Shown: positions 1 through 10,509, counted from the stretch's first letter. The stretch is DNA of 64,000 bases from Macrolepiota albuminosa (GCA_027475525.1 JAMWFC010000049.1:683297-747296); one strand, 5' to 3'. Made by a program: numbers and translations. The notes: generated by a model from the sequence alone, not told the origin.

Positions 1-1395
1 CCATTTGAGATAGAGGCTGGCCTTCCGTAGTCGTTCAAATACGACTCGTAGGTGCTGCTCATGCTCCTCAATAGAGTCAGAAAATATGAATATATCGTCT
101 AAATAGACGTGCATGAACTTCCCGATTACATCTCGGAAGATTGAGGTCATTAACCTCTGAAATGTCGCCGGTGCATTACAATCACCAATCTGCATGATGT
201 TACTCACGAACGTCCCCATCAGGGACGAGAACAGTGTCTTCGGTATATCCTCTTCGCGGATGCGAACCTGTTCGTACGCGTCTGTGAGGTCGATTTTCGA
301 CCGATACTTTGCTGTAGCAACATCTTCTCGTATCACTTCCTGATCTGGAAGAGGTGTTACATCCTTGACGGTATTATCATTGCGCTGTCGCGCATCCAAT
401 GCCGTCCGCAACGTTCCATCCTTCTTGGGGATACAAAGCAATGGTGCAGCTTGCACCGCTGGTCGTGGTTCCCACCACTTCGCGTTTATGTATCTGTTCG
501 TCTTTTCACGAAGTTGATCCTGAAGTGCTCGCGGGCAGCGAGGCAAATGATACTTGTACTGCTTGTTATCGTCAATGAGGTTGATCTCATGATTAACCTC
601 CCGCCACGGAGGAAGCTCCTCCTTCGTTCCATTGACGATATCAGCGAACTCCCGTTGCCATTGCTGGCGCAATCGAGGAATATCCTCCTCTGTAAGGCTC
701 AACGCCTTGCCTTTTCCTTTGACTACGCGTGCTACACGCGGCTGAACCTTTGGCTCAAATCGCTCCCGTAAGGCACGTACGTGCTCTTCTATGAGATCTC
801 CCGGGTTCAACCTTACAACGGGTTGTCTACCCCCCACTCTCGTCGCACTTAACGACGACTGCACGCTTCTCGCTTTCAGCGAAAGCCCATCCAGTACAAT
901 ATCCACTGTTTCGGATATCTCATCCTCTCGTGCATGACGGTACACTTCCCCCGTCTGGGTCGCCTGCCCCCGTCCCATGGTCTGCGTCACCATTGACGCC
1001 ACCAATTCGTTCCACTCTCGTGGCATACGTGGGTCATACGCCCATTGCACTCCTGGCCGTGGCACTGGTCGATCTATTAGCGACCTAGTGCTACCCACAG
1101 TTCCCATCGTACTGTATACCTCGTCCTCGACGAGATCCTCCACCTTCACTCGAGAGCTAGTCGGCTGGCATTCCAGCGACTCCACCACGCGTTTACTACG
1201 CTCATTCTTGCACTGCGCAGCCTGTTTAGGCTTTCCATTGGTACACCCAGTCACATCCGGGTGCTTCCCCTTCTTCAGAGTTCCTTGGAACTCTTCCTCA
1301 GTCATCAGTATAGCCGGCGAATCAGCCGGCAGGCTTTTCGGTGGGGCCTGTTCGTCCTCCACCTCCTGTACAGTCGCTCTCCTGCGACCATCTAG
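1..1395 (-). CDS. GyA pol, N-terminal part with RT (partial)
   Basis: This frame would be the start of Pol. It follows the Gag-Pro stop directly in the same frame and stays open to the window edge (checked codon by codon: no stop in 465 codons). About 130 residues of linker precede the reverse transcriptase. Visible RT landmarks are the PLLCIPKKDGTLRTALD block, SKIDLTDAYEQV, IGDCNAPATFQRLM and the catalytic YLDD at 94-105. RNase H and integrase must lie left of the window. There is no convincing AUG at the junction, so expression probably depends on readthrough of the UGA at 1396-1398. The same RT is present, with stops, in element D. Confidence 0.8.
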
Positions 1396-1398
1396 TCA
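1396..1398 (-). promoter_or_regulatory. Candidate UGA readthrough site between Gag-Pro and Pol
   Basis: The Gag-Pro stop reads UGA CUA G, a context known from viral and cellular readthrough sites. The Pol frame continues unchanged beyond it. About 8 nt downstream, GTCGC and GCGAC can pair around a 6-nt loop. The related element D has UGA CUU G at the aligned position and can form a different small hairpin there (CGGC with GCCG). Readthrough itself is inferred. Confidence 0.6.
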
Positions 1399-4300
1399 GT
1401 TGCGCTCATCACGCCGCTTTTCAGTTGCGCGATAGCGCCTCAAACGACCATCTGTATCGTTCAACACCACTTTCTCCGCCTTCAGAGGCGTACCATTCAC
1501 AACGACCATGTCGTTCACGAAATCCAGCGACACCTTGTTCTTACGCATGAACGGCGTACCGATAATCATGTCATAGCGATCAAAATTCGCTATATCCACG
1601 TATTCCTTCGTCGACGTTCCTGACGTCTTTATTCTCACCTCCGCGCCAAACTGCACCATAGCGCGACTCCCCACAGTCCCCAGCTGGAGCATCAAAGGCT
1701 CCTCCAGTTCATGAACGCGAATCGCGTTGACGTGAGCAAACTGGGGCGTAATGCCCGTAGTGGTACTCCCGGAGTCCCACAACGTCCATGCCGGATGTCC
1801 ATTGACATCAACATAAGTGACCAGGCACTCCTTCTCTTCGGGAGTGTAGCGCGGCCGCTGCAACTTATTAGTTGCCTTCTGCAGGGTGACGCGTCTCATT
1901 CGGACGCGCTGATCTCCCCGGCACTCCGTCAGTGCAAACAGGTGTTCCTCCTCGTCATCACGAGCATAGTAGTCGCTGTCGTACACATCCACTGCGACGT
2001 ATTCATCGCCATCAATCTGGACGCTCTCAGCGTCATCCACTTCCGACCCGTCAGCCTCTACTTGCGGCTCCTCCTCGATTTCATCGACGATTTCATCGTC
2101 CTCGTCGTCACTGACGACATCGCTCGGTGCCGCAGCCGTATGGGCCGCCCGGATGTGTGCCTTAGGAGGGGCGGGACACTCCTTAGCAAAGTGCCCGCTC
2201 CTGCCACAATTGTAGCACGCTGAGGGATCCCCGGCAGGCCTTCTCTGGCCCACTCCTTGAACTCCAGCGGTTTTACCCGCCATACGCGCTGCAGGCGCCA
2301 CCACTCCTCTTGGTGCTACTTGATTCTGACCCGAAGAGGGTCGAATGTCCTTTACTGGCAATTGTCCAACAGGTTTCGATCGAGGCCGTTGGCCTCCATG
2401 TATTGTCTTACGAACAACGAATCGCGGATTGCGATTATTCTCCATATCTGTCCGTTTGGCCAGGAAGGTTCCCACCTTCACTGCCTGACGGTTCACTGGT
2501 CCTCGGCGTGAACTACGCTGCTCATAATGGTTTGCAGTCCGTGTCGACTGCTCGTAACGGATGGCATACGCCAAGAATTCGGTCACAGTATTGACCTCCG
2601 GAGACAAGTTATCGTCGCGTATCAACGCTCTCCTCATGTCTGCGGGTATTCCGTCCAGGAATGTCTCGCGGATAGTGTATTCGTCTGGATAGACGGCCAT
2701 ATTCTGTGCATGACCCACCAGGTCATCATAAAAGGTCTGGACGCCAGTCTTAGCGTCATACACTGCCTTTCTAAAGGCATCACGAGCTTCCTGCATCGTA
2801 GCAGCGTTGACGAATCGATTATACAGTCCTATCAGGACCTCTTTAAATGTCCAGTGCGATTTGTCGCGATTAATGTGGAGAACATGGCGACGGAACCAAT
2901 TCCGAGCCTCTCCTTCCATAAATTCGTGGAGCACGAATATCCTTTCCTGGTCCATGTCGTCTCCACCATAGCAGCAGGCTGCGAGGTGGTAGCACACGTC
3001 CATGGCCCAGTCCTCCAGTTGAGAGAACCTATGTCCTCCAGCGTACGCACGTATGTGCTTACCATCGGATTTACGGGGGCTTACCCCAGCAGGAAACTTA
3101 AATCGGACTCCCAGGGAGTCATCCACCAGACGAGTGAGGCGGTCATGCATATGATCCATATGGATCCTGACCGCTTCATTCATTCCCGGCGTAGTTTCAC
3201 GCAAATCATGAGGTGCGGGCATCGAGAATGCCCGGGGGCTGCGAAACAGGTGCTCATTGGCCACTCTTTCCGGCCGTGTGGTGGGCTGTTGCCTCACTTG
3301 TTGCTCTGCTGGTAATCCACCAGCCTGCCTGCCCCTGTCACGACGATTACTATCGTCCTGATCGTCATTCCTACGATCACGGTCTCCACCGTCGGGATTG
3401 CGACGATTTGGCTCCCTCCGTTCGTAGTGACCACTACTGTCGTCACTACCACCCGGATCTCTGTCCGGTTCAGCAGTCCGAGCCGCGAATTGTCGCCGCA
3501 TGTCATCGACAGGCGTTACGCCCTCACGCCCTTCAAAGACTACCCCCTGGTCGTCAATGAACGACTCACCATGATCGCGCAAGTCCTGGTTGCGTATCCT
3601 TTGGTAATTGACGCGTTCATTCCAGTTGTCCACTAGGTGGACGCGTCGCACTACGCGTCGTGGTCGCGTTCGCTCCTCAAGAATGTGGACTTCGTCCACC
3701 TCCTCCTTGATTGTAACTTGCTTACGAGGTGTTTTAACCTCCTGCACTGCAAGTGCTGCCTCTGGCTCTGCCGGAGTCGTCGTTACAGTCTCCACCTCAG
3801 ACAATGCCTGCTGAGGCACTCCGCTAACAATGCGTTGACGGTTTGCGGCGTTCTGACGCCGAATGTAGTCTTGCTGAGACTCATTAGCCTGACGAGGCGC
3901 ATTGAGCAATTCCATCGCGTCCGCGATTAGTGGCGCTCGCCTGCGCACACTCATCTCACATTCTACGGAGTCGGCTGGAGTAGCCGTTGAGACTGCTGAC
4001 CCTCGCGCCGCTTTGCGCTTAAGGTATTCCACTACTTCGAGTTCGAAGATGCGCACAAACAATTCGATATATTCACTCGAATCTGCACGGGGTACATCGT
4101 GGCTCCTAGCGGCCAGCAACTGTAAGTGCTTCACTACATACAGCTGAAGACGCTTTCGCGTCGATTCCTTCACGACCGACGGATATCGGTCCAACACTAG
4201 CTGTAGCTGGATAGACAAGGTCGAATGTGACCTTTTGCTTTCCTCATCATCTGAGGACTCCAACTCGGACTCTAAGTCCATAACTCTCCTGAGGCCATCA

Positions 4301-4896
4301 TGCCTCACTTGCGGCTGGTTGCCGGCCCGCCTGTGCAACTCTGGAATTCCAGGCGCTGGTGACGCCTTTTCCAACCCTACGACATTGTCGTCCTCCCGAC
4401 TGACCACTATTGCTGGTCCTTGCTTCTGTCCTTGTGTCGTCAACGACGACGGTCCCGGTTCAGTGGCAGCGTTGGCCACATATTCCAAATGCCGTTCCAT
4501 CGGTGCAGTCCGGAATGGGGTGCTATGCGCAAATGCGCTGCCTTGTACCATTTCCGAGTACTGGGTAACGTCCGGTTGACCCTCAGAAGGAGCTGAAGAG
4601 CTCTCGGGCAATACCGGGTACATTAGTGAAGGCATTTGGCTCGCTGGCAGCGACACTCCTGAGACCGCAGATCTCTCTCCTGGTTTTCCACCAGGTCGTA
4701 CAATGGACATCATCCGTGATACGGATAGCCCACCAGGCATTCCAAAGCTCGCGCTGACATCGCGAGGAGTCTTTTCATCCCGCTTTGGCGGAGGTTGGTA
4801 TGCTGACGCAGATTGCGTCTTCACAGCCGGAAGCACAGGTAAGTCACCTGCGTCTGCAGCTGGGAGCGGAGGATCCGGATCAAGAGAGCCAGTCAT
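1396..4896 (-). CDS. GyA Gag-Protease polyprotein
   Basis: This is a 1166-residue structural polyprotein that would form virus-like particles and process itself. The N-terminal ~580 residues are low-complexity and acidic/arginine-rich. A retrotransposon Gag fold follows at about residues 590-790 (motifs LEDWAMDVCYHLA, EGEARNWFRRHVLH, FLDGIPADMRRALI). One CCHC knuckle, CYNCGRSGHFAKEC, lies near residue 892, and after an acidic stretch the retropepsin motif WTLWDSGSTTTG has its aspartate near residue 1041. The C-terminal hydrophobic motif is DMIIGTPFM. The first ATG gives the long frame and lies about 110 bp from the LTR. The frame ends at a UGA that seems functional rather than a decay product. 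Intactness suggests recent activity. Confidence 0.88.
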   Translation of the reverse strand: MTGSLDPDPPLPAADAGDLPVLPAVKTQSASAYQPPPKRDEKTPRDVSASFGMPGGLSVSRMMSIVRPGGKPGERSAVSGVSLPASQMPSLMYPVLPESSSAPSEGQPDVTQYSEMVQGSAFAHSTPFRTAPMERHLEYVANAATEPGPSSLTTQGQKQGPAIVVSREDDNVVGLEKASPAPGIPELHRRAGNQPQVRHDGLRRVMDLESELESSDDEESKRSHSTLSIQLQLVLDRYPSVVKESTRKRLQLYVVKHLQLLAARSHDVPRADSSEYIELFVRIFELEVVEYLKRKAARGSAVSTATPADSVECEMSVRRRAPLIADAMELLNAPRQANESQQDYIRRQNAANRQRIVSGVPQQALSEVETVTTTPAEPEAALAVQEVKTPRKQVTIKEEVDEVHILEERTRPRRVVRRVHLVDNWNERVNYQRIRNQDLRDHGESFIDDQGVVFEGREGVTPVDDMRRQFAARTAEPDRDPGGSDDSSGHYERREPNRRNPDGGDRDRRNDDQDDSNRRDRGRQAGGLPAEQQVRQQPTTRPERVANEHLFRSPRAFSMPAPHDLRETTPGMNEAVRIHMDHMHDRLTRLVDDSLGVRFKFPAGVSPRKSDGKHIRAYAGGHRFSQLEDWAMDVCYHLAACCYGGDDMDQERIFVLHEFMEGEARNWFRRHVLHINRDKSHWTFKEVLIGLYNRFVNAATMQEARDAFRKAVYDAKTGVQTFYDDLVGHAQNMAVYPDEYTIRETFLDGIPADMRRALIRDDNLSPEVNTVTEFLAYAIRYEQSTRTANHYEQRSSRRGPVNRQAVKVGTFLAKRTDMENNRNPRFVVRKTIHGGQRPRSKPVGQLPVKDIRPSSGQNQVAPRGVVAPAARMAGKTAGVQGVGQRRPAGDPSACYNCGRSGHFAKECPAPPKAHIRAAHTAAAPSDVVSDDEDDEIVDEIEEEPQVEADGSEVDDAESVQIDGDEYVAVDVYDSDYYARDDEEEHLFALTECRGDQRVRMRRVTLQKATNKLQRPRYTPEEKECLVTYVDVNGHPAWTLWDSGSTTTGITPQFAHVNAIRVHELEEPLMLQLGTVGSRAMVQFGAEVRIKTSGTSTKEYVDIANFDRYDMIIGTPFMRKNKVSLDFVNDMVVVNGTPLKAEKVVLNDTDGRLRRYRATEKRRDERN

Positions 4897-5007
4897 GGAA
4901 GTACGTTTTCAGCGTGATGCCAACAGAGAATCGAAAGGTTTTGATGAGAGTTGCCTAGTCGGTGACAAGCCCAGAGTCTAAAGCCGATAGCAGAAGATTT
5001 AAAAAAA

Positions 5008-5183
5008 TGTAACCTGCGGTTACTAGCTAGAACTATCTGTGTATTTCACACAGTGCTAAATCAGACCGCAATATCGGATTTGACTAGTACTTAGTGCGAA
5101 AACAAGATGTTATCTTACGTAATACTCTACTAAAGGATTATAGCGTCGTTGACGCTGATGGTAAGACGGGTGACTCCGTTACA
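5008..5183 (-). repeat. GyA 5' LTR of element A
   Basis: This 176-bp LTR is displayed as TGTAAC...GTTACA. The left end carries an inverted repeat GTAACC-TGC-GGTTAC. The sense-strand sequence right after the LTR is a run of seven T, not a TGG-type tRNA primer site. It is homologous to 51413-51585 on the opposite strand. Confidence 0.85.
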
Positions 5184-6233
5184 GTGTCGCGTAGCCAAGG
5201 TAGCCCCAGCACTATCGGAGTTGATTCGTGAAGTCGTGTGACCAGGAAGCTGGAGGTGAACTCGTAGTTGTTGTCCAGGGTCACGTGTCCCGAGTGAGAC
5301 CTCTGGATAGGGCCGGAGGAGGAGGGAGTGCCCTCGAGGCATTGCAGGCAGAGGGGCTGGTCAAGAGAGTCGTAGGGAAGGTCGAGGGCGTCGCTGATGA
5401 AAACTCCGGTGGCTCTGCTGTCGATGAGGGCCGATATTGGTCCCGGGGCGCTGTCCAGCCTGGCATTGATGACAAAGGACCGGGACAAGCGGGACTGGAG
5501 TCCGGGGGGTGGTGGGGGCCCGTCCTTTGGGGTAGCCTGGCATTGATGACAAAGGACCGGGACAAGCGGGACTGGAGTCCGGGGGGTGGTGGGGGCCCGT
5601 CCTTTGGGGTAGGATTTGGAGAGTGGGGCATGTTGAAGGGGAGTTGCTGGTCGTTGGGCATCAGGCCCCGGGTCAGGCGAAGGGTAAGATGTCACCAATC
5701 AATGCAGGGGTTGGTGTCTCGGAGCCATGGGAGCCCTAGGACCAGGGGTGTGGAAGGGTAGAGTTTGGTTATCAACATCCAGAGGGTGTGAGTCTGTCTG
5801 TTGGCGAAAGTAACGGGCATACGCACGAAGTGAGTGATGTCCCCCACCGTAGAGGGTTGAAGAGGCAGAGCTGCACTGGGACCGGGAGTCACTGAGCGGG
5901 TTCTGGGGCGAAGGTAGACCATGCTTTGTCAATGAAGTTGTTGGTGGCGCCGCTGTCGATGAGGGTGTTGAGAAGGGTCCTGGAGGGGGCGAGGCGGGTT
6001 TTGAGGAGGAGGGAGTGCGAGGAGTGGGAGGGTAGGTAAGCCATGAGAGTGTCCTGTATGAGTGTCGTGGAGCGAAGATGTGAGACCAGGGCGGAGAAGA
6101 CGTTGGGGTCAATTCTGCAATTTAGGGCATCTTCTGGGTCTAAATTGCCAGGTCGTTTTCCAAATACTCGTAGGTGGCGTCCTCCCCTTCGAAGGTTCAG
6201 GTGGCACGTCCCATGACCTGTCGTTGGGGGCAC
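5184..6233 (-). pseudogene. GyB protease region of element B, two retropepsin lobes (partial)
   Basis: Read on the minus strand, the Pro frame starts near 6233, overlapping the end of gag (stop at 6140). The first aspartic-protease lobe has LIDSGATNNFID (Asp near 5951) and ends with a VLGLPWLRDTNP motif. The second lobe has LIDSRATGVFI (Asp near 5425), where arginine replaces the usual glycine of DSG. Proline-rich spacer separates the lobes. Frames are broken at several points, including a 77-bp duplication in the spacer. The region is cut at 5184 by element A within the second lobe's C-terminal motif. Confidence 0.7.
5457..5610. repeat. 77-bp exact tandem duplication 1
   Basis: Units 5457-5533 and 5534-5610 are identical. 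The copy lies in the spacer between the protease lobes of element B and shifts its frame. The homologous spacer in C1 (near 20200) has one copy. Confidence 0.95.
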
Positions 6234-6442
6234 TCGGAGATGAAATGGTCTTTCTCACCACAAAGTATGCAAACACCCTTCCTCCTCCGTCGTTCCTGCA
6301 CATCTTTTGGGACCTCAACCCAGGGTCACCCCTTCTTCGAGAGCCGGTTGGCCCGGAGGGCCTCTTTGTCCCATTCGTCGGTGAAGTCAGGATCTTCAGA
6401 GTCTTCCAGAGGTTCCTCGGGGTTTGGCGCGTCACCCGGGTC

Positions 6443-7184
6443 TGTCAGGTTCCGCTGAGTCGGGGGCCTTCTGGGAAAGCAACGCCCTTACGATGCGGAC
6501 TTGACCTACGAATACTCGGGTGTCTGGAACTCCGGGGCTAGGACTCCGGGGTTCAAGACGAGGACAGGGGTAATCCCGGGAGAGGGGACTAGAGTCCGGG
6601 AGTTTTGGGTTGGGGGTGGCTGAGAGTTAGAGGGGGTCGAGTCGTGAACCGGAGGTTCTAAGACGAGACCAAGTTAGTAAATCAAGAGTCGCGAAGTGCG
6701 TACCAAAACTTAGAGCACGCGAATACTTAGGCGTGCCAGTCAAAGCGTACCAATCAGGGCGTACCAGTCAAGCAAAGGGCACGCAATATCCAAGTAAGCA
6801 AAGTATGTAATATCAAGACTGGCGAATACAACAGGGAACTACGCTATAAGTACTACGGGGCCGGGTCTCGGGGTTCCGGGATGTCTGGGATGGGTTCCGG
6901 GGGTTATTGAGTAGCGGCAGGGGCTGCATACCGGGATCGCGCGTGTGGAGCGCGCGATCAGTTGGCGCGGATGGAGCTGTGATGCGTGATGCGTGATGGC
7001 CGGAACGAGTCGCGTGATCTGATCATTGATCGGGGCTGGTGACGGCTGATGGCGGTCCTTGATGCGCGTGATGGCGGTGTCGGCGGTCGTGATGGCAGGG
7101 TGTGTCCTGTGGGGTCGGAGGGAGTGTCCCGGAGGGTGTTCCGGGGGTGTTCCGGGGTGGGCCCGGAGGGAAGGGGTTGTGACA
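6443..7184 (-). repeat. Solo GyB LTR inside element B gag
   Basis: This 742-bp LTR begins TGTCAGG and ends TGACA. It is flanked by the perfect 5-bp duplication GGGTC (6438-6442 and 7185-7189), and gag sequence resumes on both sides. It is therefore a separate, later insertion reduced to one LTR by recombination. Confidence 0.93.
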
Positions 7185-8862
7185 GGGTCGTTGGCGGCCA
7201 TGGCGGCGTTGAGTTGGGCCTGGGGGTGGGCGCCACTGCCAGGGTTAGTATTGGGTGGGCCGCGACTCACCGGGGGCTGGCCGCCAGGAAATGAGGGGGA
7301 ACCAGGGTTTCAGATTTGGGGGTTGGGGGTTTTGCCGGAGGGCCATGGGGGTCCTCCCCTAGGGTTCCAGGGGGGTCAGGAGTTCAAGTACTCGCTGCAG
7401 TCTTCCCAGTAGCATTGGTCGATCTGCATGATGAGGGCCTTGTATCCGTCGTAACCCAGGAGCTGTCAACCTGAAACGTGAGTAGTTTCGCCTGAAACGT
7501 ATAAAGACACTGAGTGAGGAATGTACGCCATTTTTGGGGGTCCCAGCCCGTGAATGCATTGGGCTTTTGGATGTCCAGACATTCTTTGCAGGCAAGGGCA
7601 TCGCAAGCATCGTCCGGTCTGACAGCGTTACGGAGAGGGGGGCTGGCATTGTAATAGTAGTAATAATGGTTACCCCCCCCTCCTTATGGAGGAAAGGCAC
7701 CGAGGGCAGGACCCCACCCGCCTGGAGGGCCTCCTCCAGGTGGCTCACCTGGGGGTCCACACCTGGGAGGTCCGTTGTCCCAGGGGGGTTTGTTCCTGCC
7801 GGGGGGAGGTCCAGGTCTCCACGCAGGGGGTGGCGGGGGTGGGGGGCCTGGAGGTTGTCCTCGAGGTTTGGCTGGAGGTGGCGGAGGCGGTCAAGGAGGG
7901 TTCAGTGGTGTCAGGTTGACCTGAGGGGGGCCGGGTGCTGGGTCGGGTGCCGGGTTGCGCAGGAAACGTTCTACCCGGAAGGGTCGTGCCTGCATCGGTG
8001 GCCGTGGGGGGTTCCGCAGATCGAAGTGGGGTGGGGGGTCACGGCGGAAGTTAGGCTCTGGAGGGGGCGGCACCGGGACAGGCACCGGGACAGGCACGGG
8101 CGCGGGACATTGTTTGTTGTTGCCACGTGTGAGCTCATCAATGTAGCACAGCGTGTTGTCTATGCTAGGGGTGTCCACACGGGGTCTACCGGGGTTCGCC
8201 GGAGCTGGGGGTCGAGCGTTGTCCATTCGCAGGAGCGGTTCCAGGAGTCTCTGGGGCTGTTCCCAGGTCTCGAAGGTGCTAGGAACGGAGTTAGCCCTAC
8301 AGCGAGTTGACAAGCCTACCATGCGGGCAGCGGGCTGATCGAATAGCCCTCCTGTCAGGTTGAGGGACCATAGTATGGCTGAGGCGTTTTGTCGCTCTTC
8401 CCATTGTCATTGCTCCAGAGTGGGGACCGCAGGGGCTGCCGGGGCCAGTTCCAGGGGTTCCTGCCAGATGTGAATCGAGCGGCCTGGGTCTGCGGGGTTG
8501 TTAAGGGGTCAAGGGGAGGGGGACGCGTGGACTTTGTCGAGCAGTTGTTGCAATTCTTTGCGAAGGATTGTGTTACACCTATACTTTACTATAGTCTGCT
8601 CCAGGAGTTCTCCTCGTGTGAGGCAATCCCCGAATTCGACCAAGCAATGGGCCCATCCTCCAGAGTGCCTGCAAAGTTGTCGTGTCCAAATTCCGTGAGT
8701 AGCGCCCTTGTCCATTGCGCAAAGTCCTCTGGCGAGATCCTAAGCGAACGGAGCACTTTGTCCCGTTGCCGTTCGTAGTCCTTGAGACGTCGTTGTCCCA
8801 TTGGCAAGGGGGGAGTCTGAGTGGGTGGGGCGGCGGTTGGGTAGTGTCGAGGGGGATAATCG

Positions 8863-9016
8863 TAGTTGAGAGGTCCCCGGGGTTGGGGGGCAGGGCGCTG
8901 GTAACCGTAGTAGGGGGTGGGTGCAAAGGGGCCCTTGCTTAGTTGAGAGGTCCCCGGGGTTGGGGGGCAGGGCGCTGGTAACCGTAGTAGGGGGTGGGTG
9001 CAAAGGGGCCCTTGCT
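8863..9016. repeat. 77-bp exact tandem duplication 2
   Basis: Units 8863-8939 and 8940-9016 are identical. They lie in the proline-rich part of element B gag and double a motif that occurs once in C3. Confidence 0.95.
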
Positions 9017-9346
9017 GGGGGGTACCGGGCGAGGTCCACTGGGGACTGGTGGTGTCTCCAATAGGCCCCCAGGGATGCTCCAGTACGAGGGGACCTCCAC
9101 GGGTCGTGCCATGGCTAGGTTGGGCGGGGAGGGCCCAGCTGGCTGAGGGCCCCAGATCGTAGAGAGATGGGTCAGGGGCCCAGTGGCGGTGGAGGTATTG
9201 GGGTTCGTACAGTAGGGGTGGATAGGCGGGGTGAGGGGTCTGTGTGGGGTAGTGATCAGAGACCGGGCACCTGTAAGGGTCGGTCTGGTAGCCCATGAGG
9301 TAGTAGGTATGAGTATACGTAGCCATCAAGAATGGTGTAAGGAGGG

Positions 9347-9359
9347 AGTCTTGATATTA
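9347..9359 (-). promoter_or_regulatory. Self-complementary primer binding site of element B
   Basis: The 13 nt next to the 5' LTR read, in sense, TAATATCAAGACT. The exact complement occurs inside the LTR near 9785-9797, about 30 nt downstream of a TATA-like TACTTATAG, where the RNA 5' end would fall. Confidence 0.7.
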
Positions 9360-10127
9360 TGTCAGGTTCCGCTGAGTCAGGGGCTTTCCAGGAAAGCAAT
9401 TGCCCTTACAATGCGGACTTGACCTACGGATACTCGGGTGTCTGGAACTCCGGGGGGTTCAAGACGTGGACAGGGGTAATCCCGGGAGAGGGAACTTGGT
9501 CCAGGGGTTTTGGGTTTCGGGTAGCTGAGGATAGGGTGGGGGTCGAGTCGTGAACCGGGGGTTCTAAGACGAGACCGGGTTAACAAATTAAAAGTCGGGT
9601 AGCTGAGGATAGGTGGGGGTCGAGTCGTGAACCGGGGGTTCTAAGACGAGACCGGGTTAACAAATTAAAAGTCGCAAAGTGTGTACCAAACTTAGAGCAC
9701 GTGGTTATTCAAGCGTGCCAGTCAATGCGTACCAGTCAAGCAGAGGGCACGCAACAATTCAAGTAATCCAAGTTAATGCAATGTAATATCAAGACTAACG
9801 AATACAATGGGAAACTACGCTATAAGTACTACAGGACTGGGTCTCGGGGTTCCGGGATATCTGGGATGGGTTCCGGGGGTCATTGAATAGCAGGCAGGGA
9901 CTGTATACCTGGATCGCGCATGTGGGGCATGGAGGGAGCTGTGATGCATGATGCACGTGATCTGATCGTTGATCGGGGCTGGTGGCAGCTGATGGCAGTC
10001 CTTGATGCGCGTGATGGTGGTGTTGGTAGTTGTGATGGCAGGGCGTGTCCTGTGGGGTTGGAGGGAGGGTCCCGGATGGTGTTCCGGGGGTGTTCCAGGG
10101 TGGGTCCGGAGGGGAGGGGTCGTGACA
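9360..10127 (-). repeat. GyB 5' LTR of element B
   Basis: The display strand begins TGTCAGGTTCCGCTGAGTC and ends GGTCGTGACA. Its 768 bp include one 77-bp duplication (9517-9671), leaving about 691 bp. AT-rich unrelated DNA starts at 10128 (TATTC). Confidence 0.88.
9517..9671. repeat. 77-bp tandem duplication 3 (one-base homopolymer difference)
   Basis: The first unit (9517-9594) is 78 bp because of one extra G in a G-run; the second (9595-9671) is 77 bp. The duplication lies inside the 5' LTR of element B. Confidence 0.9.
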
Positions 10128-10509
10128 TATTCCTCCAAATATCTCTGATTGCCACTTCCCTATTTGCTTCAGCTCCATTTAGCATGATCCCATTTATAGA
10201 TTCTTCTTTCCCCTTTTAGCACTTTCCTGCATTCCATGCTTCTTTTCTCTTTTTCCTTTCAGTCATGTCAAATTGGGCATTGTTAGATCTGGTCTTGATC
10301 TAAATCATCACAATTTGATCACATTTTGTCACTTCTGCCAGCTCCATGCTTCACCTCCCCATTACAGTAGTTGGACTATTGTTGAGCTGGTCCCTGCCTG
10401 TTGTTCTGTACTTTTCTGTGTATTTATTGGGATGTTTTGGAAATATAGTTTTGTTGAGACTGCTACCAGAAGGCTTATAGTTTTCAGCCCATAATTAAAT
10501 GTTTATTTT
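10128..10509. other. Unassigned AT-rich segment
   Basis: No coding or repeat structure was recognised. It is pyrimidine-rich between 10200 and 10260, and probably belongs to the same decayed insertion as the copia RT remnant to its right. Confidence 0.4.

Larger units (their letters stand above)
1..5183 (-). mobile_element. GyA Ty3/gypsy element A (5' part)
   Basis: This is the 5' portion of a Ty3/gypsy retrotransposon read on the minus strand: 5' LTR (5008-5183), a leader of about 110 bp, Gag-Pro, then Pol running off the left edge. It is the least damaged element here. The 1166-codon Gag-Pro frame and the following 465 Pol codons contain a single stop, at their junction. The sequence right of the LTR is interior protease sequence of element B, so A appears to have inserted into B; the expected 5-bp target duplication would be GTGTC (5184-5188), but its partner lies outside the window. 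It is related to the decayed element D at 40-47 kb. Confidence 0.85.
6140..9326 (-). pseudogene. GyB gag of element B
   Basis: Gag starts at an ATG near 9326 with a tyrosine/proline-rich N-terminus (YTHTYYLMGYQTDPY). It continues through a DYERQRDKVLRSLRI segment and a capsid-type Gag domain, and ends with the knuckle CILCGEKDHFISEC at 6240-6285 and a stop at 6140. A solo LTR (6443-7184) is inserted between the capsid domain and the knuckle. Much of the capsid coding around 7400 is deleted or scrambled relative to E2. The 77-bp duplications at 8863 and several stops also break it. The protein would coat genomic RNA in virus-like particles if intact. Confidence 0.7.
5184..10127 (-). mobile_element. 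GyB element B, 5' half
   Basis: This is a Ty3/gypsy chromovirus of family GyB on the minus strand. Present are the 5' LTR (9360-10127), the primer site, a gag region and the protease region. It stops abruptly at 5184, where element A is inserted; the rest is expected left of the window. The gag carries a nested solo LTR (6443-7184) with target duplication GGGTC. Three 77-bp duplications (5457, 8863, 9517) and several stops break its frames, so it is not functional as written. Confidence 0.8.

Noticed and set aside
451..4981. Plus-strand ORFs opposite Gag-Pro and Pol of element A
   Set aside because: They are antisense shadows of a 1166-codon frame with recognisable domains; none has a domain of its own.
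5228..9553. Many GC-rich ORFs on the plus strand of element B
   Set aside because: They mirror protease, gag and LTR sequence; Gly/Arg/Val-rich composition is typical of antisense frames in GC-rich DNA.
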